From JBJFGR01 sp051892875 (lineage in GTDB: Bacteria > Pseudomonadota > Gammaproteobacteria > Enterobacterales > Succinivibrionaceae), in the NCBI GenBank assembly GCA_051892875.1, contig JBJFGR010000113.1, positions 1 to 8,305 of the forward strand: 8,305 nucleotides of DNA, read 5' to 3'. How positions within the stretch are numbered: the first letter of the stretch is position 1; each line of letters starts with the position of its first letter. Positions 1 through 6,087 of the stretch are shown here, one piece after another. Below the pieces are notes generated by a model, which was not told the DNA's origin, ran no database searches, and was given only the letters and a program-made list of their open reading frames with translations. Made by a program: the position numbers and the translations under genes.

Positions 1-1
1 T

Positions 2-160
2 GATTTATTAACATTAAGTGGAATATTTTCAACGAGTGAATCTTTCGAAATATCTGAATGTTTTTACATTAAAGATGCAATTAGATATTTTCAACCTCTT
101 CTGTTAAAAAATACCATTTACTTAGATTTATTTAACGAACTTAATAATCATAAAGATTAA
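2..160 (+). CDS. C-terminal end of an unidentified protein (5' truncated)
   Basis: An open reading frame runs in from the left edge and gives 52 residues before a TAA stop at 158-160. The visible part begins DLLTLSGIFSTSE and ends FNELNNHKD. It has one cysteine and no motif I recognise, so no function is offered. It is open from the first complete codon, it uses AT-rich codons like its neighbours, and its stop abuts that of the convergent gene exactly, which is how compact phage genes often meet. The four bases TTAA at 157-160 serve as the stop of both genes, leaving no room for a terminator between them. The start and most of the protein lie outside the window. Confidence 0.6.
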   Translation, partial: DLLTLSGIFSTSESFEISECFYIKDAIRYFQPLLLKNTIYLDLFNELNNHKD

Positions 161-1170
161 AAACGCTGCATAGTATATAAAATCTTATCTAATACGTTTA
201 AGCCCTTTAATAAATAGTCTGGAAACGTAATAAATTGTTGTGCTCTAAATCTAATTATTCCGCCTTGGGCTTTATCTGCAATTTCTAAACGAATTTCATA
301 AGCGTCTAAATTATCCAACATTTTTTGTGTAAAAGTTTTATATGGAGTTTTAATTGCATATATATTTGGAATATTATCAGTATATCTTTGAAAATCTGTG
401 TATTTAGCAAAATATTCATTTAAAATCTGTCCTAACATAAACAATTTGTCTTTACGCTCTAGGATCATATCTAATTTTGTTATATATTGATAAACCCAGT
501 TATATACTTTTTTGCCAATTTCATATTCTTTTTTATTTAAAGCATCGTTATGAATGAGAATCCCCATATCATACGGTCTTATTAAAGCGTGTGCAGTACC
601 GATAATAAAATTGAAAAAAGAATAATCTCTTGGATAAATATACATTCCATGTACATCATCTAAAACAAAAATCGATTCTATATCATTTTCATTCAATGTT
701 TGTTTTAATTTGTTGAAAAATGTTTGAGTAGTTATTTCTCCAGTTGAGATTTGAGCACCAATGATATATATAAATGCTTTTTTAAAACCTTTTATATTAT
801 TTTTTAATTTACTGAGATTTAACTGTTTTATTTCATCATAATAATGCAAGTTATAAATATTTTTCTGTTTATTTCTTGCATTAACAACAGAAGGATGCTC
901 TACCAAAGTAGAAATTATAAGAGTATCATCGTCTACGAAAGTTTCAAATAATTTTTCTATTAATTCACTTGCAGTCGGACTTACTGTAATATGCGCATTT
1001 TCTGAATTTAATTGACAAAATGGCATTTTATTGAATAATTCATCTTCTAATTGTTTATAATCACTTTCATTAGAAAAAATTTTATCTTCTTCACGAATGG
1101 TATTCAGTCGAATTAATTCTTCTTCGGATAATTTTTTATAATTCAACCAATATTCAAAAGCTTCTTTCAT
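157..1170 (-). CDS. Aminotransferase class V-like (fold type I PLP) protein lacking the Schiff-base lysine
   Basis: This 337-residue protein has landmarks of the cysteine desulfurase/class V aminotransferase fold in the right order: EHPSV at 91-95 (the cofactor-stacking histidine in NifS/SufS relatives), QISTGEI at 140-146, FVLDDVHG at 168-175 (aspartate for the pyridine nitrogen), and a C-terminal IIRFRAQQF near 305-313 resembling the usual carboxylate-binding arginine segment. Where relatives read S-A-H-K before a glycine-rich strand, this protein reads GTAHALIRPYDMGIL (191-205), so alanine 195 replaces the PLP-binding lysine. It may be a pseudoenzyme, a binding or scaffold protein, or a PLP enzyme using another residue. 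It is shorter than typical family members (roughly 400 residues). It is the last gene of the minus-strand run, 2 bases after a radical SAM gene, which suggests coupled translation; AAAGAGAT lies just upstream of the ATG. The fold call is fairly sure, the function unknown. Confidence 0.72.
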   Translation of the reverse strand: MKEAFEYWLNYKKLSEEELIRLNTIREEDKIFSNESDYKQLEDELFNKMPFCQLNSENAHITVSPTASELIEKLFETFVDDDTLIISTLVEHPSVVNARNKQKNIYNLHYYDEIKQLNLSKLKNNIKGFKKAFIYIIGAQISTGEITTQTFFNKLKQTLNENDIESIFVLDDVHGMYIYPRDYSFFNFIIGTAHALIRPYDMGILIHNDALNKKEYEIGKKVYNWVYQYITKLDMILERKDKLFMLGQILNEYFAKYTDFQRYTDNIPNIYAIKTPYKTFTQKMLDNLDAYEIRLEIADKAQGGIIRFRAQQFITFPDYLLKGLNVLDKILYTMQRF

Positions 1171-1172
1171 TT

Positions 1173-2051
1173 TTATATCTCTTTGAATAGCTCAATCAAA
1201 TCACAACAAAAACAAGTTCCTTTGTCGGAATATCTTTTGAAGTTAATAGAATGACCACATTTATCTATCTCACAACTACAAAATTTAAATTCATTGTCCT
1301 TATACATATATAACAGCTTTTCTTGAGTTATAGACATGTTTGGTACATACTTAGAAAGATATCCTGGACAATCGTTATCTACTATTTTTAAAGCTTTGAA
1401 AATATTTGAACGCTTAGCTGTTAATTTATTATCTAATACAATATACGGAATTAAATTAACCCAACATTTATATTCACTCATAAAAGTACTTAATTTATAA
1501 CTTTCATTTATAAGAGCTTCACATACTTGTTTTGTTAAGATAGTATTTACAACAATCTTACAGTCTGGATATGTATTATTTATCCATTTTAAGTTAGAAA
1601 GCATCAAATCTCTATCTTCTTCTTTTCTAAAACGTCCTTCTAAATCATAAGACGTTGTAAATTTTAACCTATCAAATAAGTTGTTGTCCTTTATTATTTG
1701 TAAAAGAAAATTTAAACCTGTAAGATCTTTATAGATAAGATTTGTATTGAGATATAACAAATCAATAACATTATCCAGCATCAATGTTATTATTTTAGAA
1801 AAAAAGTTATTTAGTTGAGGATTATCTTGTGGTTTATCAAATATTTCACCACCACAAACTAATATATGACTACCTTTTATAAATCTATCACTTTGAATAA
1901 AATTTATAACTTCATCTAATATAAATGCACGTTTTTGATGATTAAATAATCTGGGTGCTTCTCGCTGAAAACAAAAAGAGCAATTATTATTACAATTATC
2001 CCAAACTAAAAATTCATATATTTTTTTATATTCCATTTTAAGATTTCTCAT
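1173..2051 (-). CDS. Radical SAM protein with cysteine-rich C-terminus
   Basis: This 292-residue protein has the radical SAM cluster motif CNNNCSFC (C20, C24, C27), which should hold a 4Fe-4S cluster that cleaves S-adenosylmethionine, and the SAM-contacting GGE at 67-69. SYDLEGRF (134-141) matches the same place in the plus-strand radical SAM proteins. The C-terminus has C258, C260, C265, C280, C282 and C283. That is enough for an auxiliary cluster, but the spacing differs from the CX2CX5C SPASM pattern of the relatives, so it may be a shorter twitch-like version. The substrate cannot be read from the sequence. It lies between a phage tail-type gene (55 bases upstream) and the lysine-less aminotransferase-like gene (2 bases downstream). 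A second in-frame ATG at 2034-2036 would remove five residues; neither start has a strong Shine-Dalgarno. Confidence 0.85.
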   Translation of the reverse strand: MRNLKMEYKKIYEFLVWDNCNNNCSFCFQREAPRLFNHQKRAFILDEVINFIQSDRFIKGSHILVCGGEIFDKPQDNPQLNNFFSKIITLMLDNVIDLLYLNTNLIYKDLTGLNFLLQIIKDNNLFDRLKFTTSYDLEGRFRKEEDRDLMLSNLKWINNTYPDCKIVVNTILTKQVCEALINESYKLSTFMSEYKCWVNLIPYIVLDNKLTAKRSNIFKALKIVDNDCPGYLSKYVPNMSITQEKLLYMYKDNEFKFCSCEIDKCGHSINFKRYSDKGTCFCCDLIELFKEI

Positions 2052-2061
2052 ATATTAACTA

Positions 2062-2073
2062 CTTATATATAAG
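2062..2073. promoter_or_regulatory. AT-rich palindrome in the gap before the minus-strand radical SAM gene
   Basis: CTTATATATAAG is a perfect 12-base palindrome in the 55-base gap between the tail-type gene and the minus-strand radical SAM gene. This is the largest gap inside that gene run. It contains TATA-type sequence that could act as a -10 element about 15-20 bases before the ATG, giving the last two genes their own promoter. AT-rich palindromes arise easily by chance in DNA of this composition, so this is only a candidate. No GC-rich terminator stem is present. Confidence 0.25.
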
Positions 2074-2106
2074 AATTTAATAAAGTCTTTGGAAATAAAT
2101 AAAACT

Positions 2107-2625
2107 TTAACCTTTTGGAAAGTTTTCTTGGTATTTTAAGTATTCTGCTGTTAAATCTATATTATCTACATTCAATGAATTTATACAATCGAAATGGTAT
2201 TGGTAGATTTTATCTCTATATGCAATCGCAGCTTTTGCTTCTTCTTTATATTTTTTAATTGAAGAATCTTTCCAAGAAATCATTGTATAAATATTATCAT
2301 ATCCAAAAGAATTAGCGTAATCAAGTAAAACCCTATTTATATATTCTTCTGTTTGCTGTTTAAAAGTATTTATAACGTATTCTTTAGTTACTTTTTGTTC
2401 TTTTTCTTTTACTAACTTATTATATTCTGATTTTAAATATGTTTTACCTTCGACTACAACAAAATCTTCACTTGTAGCATAAATATCTTTGTTATACCAT
2501 TCTTTATATTTCGGGTCCTTCGTATATTTTTCTGCTAATCTAAGGGAAGGTACCCATTCGTAGTTACCAGAAGAGTTAATAATATAAAATTTGTTTGCAT
2601 TTGTATAATCACCGAGAATAGCCAT
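2107..2625 (-). CDS. Phage tail / tail-fibre-assembly type protein
   Basis: This 172-residue protein is the clearest phage marker here. Its C-terminal half contains YANSFGYDNI (about 103-112), EEAKAAIAYRD (128-138) and a closing LTAEYLKYQENFP segment. This follows a pattern I recall from small phage tail-region proteins, in which A..RGYD-I is followed by an E-A/G-x-A-x-x-x-W/Y-R-D stretch and a proline-rich end. The N-terminal half (NKFYIINSSGNYEWVPS) looks like a small separate beta-rich domain. A charged, probably helical linker (about 65-95) joins them. It has no signal peptide or membrane segment. It follows the two paralogous appendage genes by 11 bases and probably shares their transcript. 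A well-placed AAGGAA five bases upstream fixes the ATG. Structural part or assembly helper cannot be decided from sequence alone. Confidence 0.68.
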   Translation of the reverse strand: MAILGDYTNANKFYIINSSGNYEWVPSLRLAEKYTKDPKYKEWYNKDIYATSEDFVVVEGKTYLKSEYNKLVKEKEQKVTKEYVINTFKQQTEEYINRVLLDYANSFGYDNIYTMISWKDSSIKKYKEEAKAAIAYRDKIYQYHFDCINSLNVDNIDLTAEYLKYQENFPKG

Positions 2626-2630
2626 ATCAT

Positions 2631-2636
2631 TTCCTT
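2631..2636 (-). promoter_or_regulatory. Shine-Dalgarno site for the tail-type gene
   Basis: The minus strand reads AAGGAA, then five bases, then ATG at 2625-2623. It is the strongest ribosome site on this strand. It fixes the start of the 172-residue protein and shows that the host uses conventional Shine-Dalgarno initiation. Confidence 0.7.
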
Positions 2637-3188
2637 TTAAGAAAGAGTTATTGTATATTTACATGTATAAGTTCGTATATTTTGCTTAGAAACAAGTAAT
2701 ATCTGGTTTAACAAATTTGTATAATCGTCAGCTTTTATCAATTTTTCTTTTTCTAATGATGATATTTGATAGATAAACGTGTATACAGTATTATTTCCAT
2801 TGTATATTAAGTACTTATTACTATTAAACTGACTACTGGCAAAATTTAATTTGGTTGAGCAAAATGATATTAAATTCAAGACTAAATCAAAAAATTCACT
2901 TTCTACAATATTCGAAGAGAGTTTATCAGATAAATTAACTATAGTCATAAATTCTGTTAATTGCGTTTCAAAGACTGATGGCGAAAAAACAGGTACTGCG
3001 CTACTAATGGCAACTCTATAATTTGAATTGGCAGTATCATTTCCAGCAAAGCGTTGAGAATTAGTATATCCAGCTTTAAACTCTGCTGGTAAATTTGCAA
3101 CTGTTGTATCAAAGTTATAACAATTACTTAAAATCCAACTCTTTAACTGATTGATAATAGTTTGGTAACTAACTACTGGTAATGACAT
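2637..3188 (-). CDS. Probable phage appendage protein, shorter paralogue without serine tract
   Basis: This 183-residue protein is clearly related to the gene immediately upstream on the minus strand. Both share YQ-x-I near residue 8, C-x-N-x-D (23-27 here, 22-26 in the partner) and ANL-x-x-EF (31-37 here, 30-36 in the partner), followed by a weaker match through FETQLTEFM and the aromatic KYLIYNGN region. It ends at ITLS, the point where the partner continues into its serine tract. It is rich in Ser, Asn and Thr with few charges, as is common in virion fibre and decoration proteins. No enzymatic motif, signal peptide or membrane segment is visible. Its start codon directly follows the partner's stop (no gap), so the two are probably translated together. 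A virion role is inferred from the neighbouring tail-type gene. I do not recognise the family. Confidence 0.6.
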   Translation of the reverse strand: MSLPVVSYQTIINQLKSWILSNCYNFDTTVANLPAEFKAGYTNSQRFAGNDTANSNYRVAISSAVPVFSPSVFETQLTEFMTIVNLSDKLSSNIVESEFFDLVLNLISFCSTKLNFASSQFNSNKYLIYNGNNTVYTFIYQISSLEKEKLIKADDYTNLLNQILLVSKQNIRTYTCKYTITLS

Positions 3189-3869
3189 TTAAATATCCAT
3201 GTATGCGATGAACGTTGATGAAGACGAACTGCTACTACTAGATGAACTACTGGAAGAACTCGAAGATGAAGAAGAACTACTCGAACTACTAGACGAACTA
3301 GAGATATAATTAATGACAGTGTTAATCAAATGTGTATTACTGACATTATTTACAACTTTTAATAGGTCATTAATATCAGTTGTTAATTCTGCATTGGAAT
3401 ACAACGCATTGGTTGGTAAAGCTGCAGTGGATGGAAAAGAAGTAGCGTTTGCATCATAAAATAAATAAGATAGAGTACTGAATGCACTAGTGACTGTAAC
3501 AACTTTAGTAGCAATAAAAGACGCGATATTATTATAATAGATCAGCATTTCCTTAAAAGACACAAGCTTATCTTGTCTTTTGTTTAAACCTCTCATAACT
3601 AAAAAATCATTTAATTGCTGAGCAACAGTAGCACTGGATACAATTGATAAAATATTATCTGAAACAGTCGCAGTAGCAGATATTGTATGATTTTCAAAAG
3701 TATTGGTTTGAACTTGATGTGATACTGTTTTACTTGTTATAGTCCAATTAGAATTGTTTATAAATTCTCTTGACAGATTAGCAGGAAGAGCGTCGATGTT
3801 TTGGCATTTTTGTTTTATACGATTTAATGCGGTATCTAATATCTTTTGATACGTAATAATATCATTCAT
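3189..3869 (-). CDS. Probable phage appendage protein with a 29-serine tract near the C-terminus
   Basis: This 226-residue protein opens with YQKILDTALNRIKQKC and ANLSREF, matching the 183-residue paralogue next to it. The middle is rich in Ser, Thr, Val and Asn. Residues 190-218 are 29 uninterrupted serines, followed by a short hydrophobic end, TFIAYMDI. The paralogue stops where the serine run begins, so the tract and its cap look like an added extension. No signal peptide, membrane helix or enzymatic motif is visible. It is the first gene of the minus-strand run, reading away from a divergent promoter region. GGGA lies about 12 bases before the ATG, a weak ribosome site. A fibre, decoration or adhesin-like part of the virion fits best, with the serine tract as flexible linker or modification target. 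This is inferred from context only. Confidence 0.62.
   Translation of the reverse strand: MNDIITYQKILDTALNRIKQKCQNIDALPANLSREFINNSNWTITSKTVSHQVQTNTFENHTISATATVSDNILSIVSSATVAQQLNDFLVMRGLNKRQDKLVSFKEMLIYYNNIASFIATKVVTVTSAFSTLSYLFYDANATSFPSTAALPTNALYSNAELTTDINDLLKVVNNVSNTHLINTVINYISSSSSSSSSSSSSSSSSSSSSSSSSSSSSTFIAYMDI
3216..3302 (-). repeat. Poly-serine coding tract, 29 codons, mixed TCN and AGY codons
   Basis: Read on the minus strand, all 29 codons encode serine: 11 AGT, 1 AGC, 8 TCT, 4 TCG, 4 TCA and 1 TCC by my count. TCN and AGY codons cannot interconvert by one base change without passing through another amino acid. The intermixed codons therefore argue against simple triplet slippage and for selection to keep serine at each position. 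The DNA is irregular and is not a clean tandem repeat. Confidence 0.95.
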
Positions 3870-3902
3870 TTATTTGTATATCCCAATATATTTTAAAGAT
3901 CT

Positions 3903-3912
3903 TATTATAATA
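3903..3912. promoter_or_regulatory. Palindromic -10-like box in the divergent control region
   Basis: TATTATAATA is its own reverse complement and therefore holds TATAAT on both strands (plus 3906-3911, minus 3909-3904). It lies in the 70 bases between the divergent start codons (minus ATG ending at 3869, plus ATG at 3940). On the plus strand it would place transcription start about 20 bases before the ATG. No good -35 hexamer sits at 17-base spacing on either strand, so a phage-specific or activator-dependent promoter is possible. Confidence 0.5.
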
Positions 3913-3933
3913 GAACTAAACTCTAAAGTTCTA
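3911..3933. promoter_or_regulatory. 7-bp inverted repeat next to the -10-like box (possible operator)
   Basis: TAGAACT (3911-3917) and AGTTCTA (3927-3933) are exact reverse complements separated by nine bases. The left arm begins on the last base of the plus-strand TATAAT, and the right arm ends six bases before the ATG at 3940. A dimeric regulator bound here could control both divergent operons. The same bases in RNA could form a weak hairpin hiding the ribosome site of the plus-strand lead gene. Confidence 0.4.
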
Positions 3934-3939
3934 GTAAAC

Positions 3940-4359
3940 ATGAATAAAACTCTATTAGAAAAAAGACAATTATCATATTTATTACATGAGTGGGATGATA
4001 TAAATTTACCTTATACGGTTAATTATAAAAACATACCTAATCAAGTAATTAAATTTTTTAAAACAGAATCTAAATTAGTTTATCCAGCAAAGACTATATT
4101 TGTAGCTATTATTTATGCTAAATGTTTAGAAGAATTTTTTAAAGTACCTTTTTATGAAGCATTAGATGACGATGACTTATTACCGGATGATAAATATTTT
4201 AAAGACTACAAATACAGTAAATATAAAAAAGAATATGACAAAATTCTTCTAAAAATAGGAAATATCTGGCAATACGACTCTATACTTAAGACAATATATT
4301 ACTTTAAAAAGGAATTTCTAATCGATGGAACTAATAATAAAACCGACTGGTCGCTGTAA
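3940..4359 (+). CDS. Unrecognised 139-residue lead protein of the radical SAM operon
   Basis: I do not recognise this protein. From the ATG at 3940 it has 139 residues, looks mostly helical, and is rich in Lys, Tyr and acidic residues. An acidic patch, DDDDLLPDD, lies at 76-84, followed by a Lys/Tyr-rich stretch to about residue 101. It has one cysteine (C62) and no membrane segment or signal peptide. The frame is open back to a TTG at 3874. I prefer the ATG because the TTG would almost touch the divergent gene and has no ribosome site, and because the -10-like box lies between the two. It ends 35 bases inside the first plus-strand radical SAM gene, so the two are probably co-translated. Small proteins leading radical SAM operons are sometimes substrate carriers or recognition partners; that role is only a suggestion here. 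Confidence 0.65.
   Translation: MNKTLLEKRQLSYLLHEWDDINLPYTVNYKNIPNQVIKFFKTESKLVYPAKTIFVAIIYAKCLEEFFKVPFYEALDDDDLLPDDKYFKDYKYSKYKKEYDKILLKIGNIWQYDSILKTIYYFKKEFLIDGTNNKTDWSL
4309..4314 (+). promoter_or_regulatory. Shine-Dalgarno site inside the upstream gene, for the first plus-strand radical SAM gene
   Basis: AAGGAA lies ten bases before the ATG at 4325, inside the coding end of the 139-residue gene. It supports this start despite the long 35-base overlap. The next upstream frame positions give no CX3CX2C-proximal alternative. Confidence 0.6.
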
Positions 4360-5281
4360 CTTTAATTGTACTTTCTGTAGTGCTGGTCTTCTTAATATAA
4401 AACATCAGACAAAAGTTCCAGAAGAATTAAAAAAAGTAATTAATACTATAAAACCAGATGGATTAATATTTACTGGTGGCGATCCTTTATGTGTTAATCC
4501 AAGTTATTACGAAGAAATACTAACACTCGGTGAATTTAACATTGCTTTTACAACGAATTTAAAGGATTTTTATTTTCATCCCGAGAAATGGGAAAATCTA
4601 TTTAAAAATAAAAGGTTAGGCATTGGTACTTCTTTTCAATATGGTAATGATAGATTGTGGGATAAAAATACACCATATACCGAAGAAATGTTTATTAAAG
4701 TCATGATTATGTTCAAAGAAAGAATTGGATATGTACCACCTTTTATCAGTCTTATAAACAATGCAAACGAAAAGCAAGCATTAGATCACTTACATTTAGC
4801 CAAAAAATTAAACACCAAATGTAAATTAAACATGACGTTAGCTCTTGGTAAATCAAAAAATTTTTATCCTTTATATAAAATGATTGATATATGGTTAAAA
4901 GCTAAAGAATTAGGATTAGATAAATATCAGGATACCAAAATACAATTTTACAATGGAGGATGTAATTTTAACACTAATCTCTCTTGTAAGTCAACTATTC
5001 GAGCGTTTTGGCTATCTAATACAAATGAAATTACATATAGTTGGTGTGAAGATTGCGGAACCTCTGGATTGACTTTACCACTCGACACAAAAAAAGTAAT
5101 ACCAACTAAAGAAAAATTAGATATAAATACTTTATTAAGTGAAAAATGCTTGACCTGTGAATTGTGTAATTTGTGTAATGCCTGTACCTCTTTAAGAAAC
5201 ACAAACAAGCAAACTAAAAATCACTGCGAAGAAATGCTCAAAAGAAAAGAAATAATTATGAGGACAGGATGGAAACTATAA
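4325..5281 (+). CDS. Radical SAM/SPASM-type protein with GGD variant motif
   Basis: This 318-residue protein begins MELIIKPTGRCNFNCTFC, with cluster ligands C11, C15 and C18 and the SAM-contacting motif TGGDPL (GGD at 51-53). TSFQYGNDRL further on matches the S-aromatic-[D/N/Q]...R-[F/L] motif of the neighbouring radical SAM proteins. The C-terminal region has scattered cysteines (CNFN, SWCEDC) and then a dense C275, C278, C281, C284, C287, C301 array, as expected for a SPASM-type domain binding auxiliary iron-sulfur clusters. The short lead before the cluster motif loosely resembles QueE-like enzymes, but the cysteine-rich C-terminus argues against that. SPASM proteins usually modify peptides or proteins; the substrate here is unknown. 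It overlaps the 139-residue gene by 35 bases and the next radical SAM gene by 13. Confidence 0.87.
   Translation: MELIIKPTGRCNFNCTFCSAGLLNIKHQTKVPEELKKVINTIKPDGLIFTGGDPLCVNPSYYEEILTLGEFNIAFTTNLKDFYFHPEKWENLFKNKRLGIGTSFQYGNDRLWDKNTPYTEEMFIKVMIMFKERIGYVPPFISLINNANEKQALDHLHLAKKLNTKCKLNMTLALGKSKNFYPLYKMIDIWLKAKELGLDKYQDTKIQFYNGGCNFNTNLSCKSTIRAFWLSNTNEITYSWCEDCGTSGLTLPLDTKKVIPTKEKLDINTLLSEKCLTCELCNLCNACTSLRNTNKQTKNHCEEMLKRKEIIMRTGWKL
5260..5264 (+). promoter_or_regulatory. Shine-Dalgarno site for the second plus-strand radical SAM gene
   Basis: GAGGA lies four bases before the ATG at 5269, inside the end of the previous gene. It confirms the overlapping start. Confidence 0.6.
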
Positions 5282-6087
5282 AAGAATTATACATCATTCC
5301 AACATACTCTTGTAATTTAGACTGTCCACACTGCGAATTACATAAAAAAGTAGAAAGATATAATGAATCTGTATTTATATCACAATTAAAGACACTTTTT
5401 TTCGACCGTGGGATACTGTTTGGTGGAGAACCGTTGTTACTACAAGAAAAATTAATACCTATCCTAGAAACAAAAAAAATAAGCTCTATTTCAACTAATC
5501 TATTATTATTAAATACAACTTCTCTAAAATTAATAAAAGATTATGATTTAGATATTGCTACCTCTTGGAATCAAACTAGATTCACTCTGAAACAATTTGA
5601 TATTTGGATAGACAATTTAAAACTATTGGAACAGTACAATCTTTCTTGTATTATTTTAATTACTTTAACGGAAGACTTAATAAATTGTGATTATAATACC
5701 TTTTTAACACTATTGAGTAAACTGGATAAGATAAAGTCTATAACTGGTGTAAAATTTGAACAATTAGTTGATAATTCTAAAAAAGCTGAATTTTACGAAA
5801 GAGTTGATAATTGGTTATGTAAAATATCTAAAGATTGGTCGTTTTCATTTAAAAATCTTTTATTAGAAAATTTAACTGATTGGAATTGTGATTGTTCTAA
5901 AACATATACCTTAACACCGAGTGGAATATTGAAAAGGGGATGTCCCCAATATACACAAACTAATGTTTTACAACAATGTTTAAGTTGTAAGCTAGCAAAT
6001 ATCTGTAAGCCTTGCATTTTACAAAAAGAATGTAGTTTTCCAAAAACACTTTATCATGAATATAGATTACGAAACATTAAAAAATAA
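5269..6087 (+). CDS. Short radical SAM/SPASM-type protein
   Basis: At 272 residues this is the shortest complete radical SAM protein here. Its motif is CNLDCPHC (C15, C19, C22), followed by FGGEPLLL (GGEP at 52-55) after an unusually short connecting stretch. TSWNQTRF lies where the relatives have TSYDLEGRF or LSYDSFGRF. The C-terminus has C207, C209 and the segment LTPSGILKRGCP (C225), which resembles the start of a SPASM domain, then C237, C240, C246, C249 and C255. Two auxiliary clusters or one plus a partial site are possible. It probably modifies a peptide or protein through radical chemistry; the target is not visible. It overlaps its neighbours by 13 and 32 bases, so the operon is read as one message. 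Confidence 0.87.
   Translation: METIKELYIIPTYSCNLDCPHCELHKKVERYNESVFISQLKTLFFDRGILFGGEPLLLQEKLIPILETKKISSISTNLLLLNTTSLKLIKDYDLDIATSWNQTRFTLKQFDIWIDNLKLLEQYNLSCIILITLTEDLINCDYNTFLTLLSKLDKIKSITGVKFEQLVDNSKKAEFYERVDNWLCKISKDWSFSFKNLLLENLTDWNCDCSKTYTLTPSGILKRGCPQYTQTNVLQQCLSCKLANICKPCILQKECSFPKTLYHEYRLRNIKK

Noticed and set aside
2052..2106. Possible terminator between the tail-type and minus-strand radical SAM genes
   Set aside because: The only inverted repeat is an AT-only-core palindrome with no loop and no following T run, so it would not form a stable terminator hairpin.
3199..3309. Plus-strand 36-codon frame opening MYAMNVDEDE and running in Asp, Glu and Leu, resembling a coiled coil
   Set aside because: It is the exact antisense of the serine tract; the TCN/AGY codon mix reads as Asp/Glu/Leu on the other strand. 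There is no ribosome site and it lies inside a well-supported gene.
3874..3939. Upstream TTG start that would extend the 139-residue protein by 22 residues
   Set aside because: It begins five bases from the divergent start, has no Shine-Dalgarno, and would put the -10-like box inside the coding sequence; the ATG at 3940 is more plausible.
4948..5208. Minus-strand open frame of 86 codons
   Set aside because: It lies wholly inside the SPASM region of a clear radical SAM gene on the other strand and has no recognisable motif.
4325..5281. Identification as QueE (7-carboxy-7-deazaguanine synthase), a radical SAM enzyme known in phages
   Set aside because: QueE proteins are shorter and lack a C-terminal SPASM-type cysteine array; no other queuosine-pathway gene is visible here.
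5793..6017. Minus-strand open frame of 74 codons
   Set aside because: It is the antisense of the cysteine-rich end of a clear radical SAM gene, with no independent evidence for expression.
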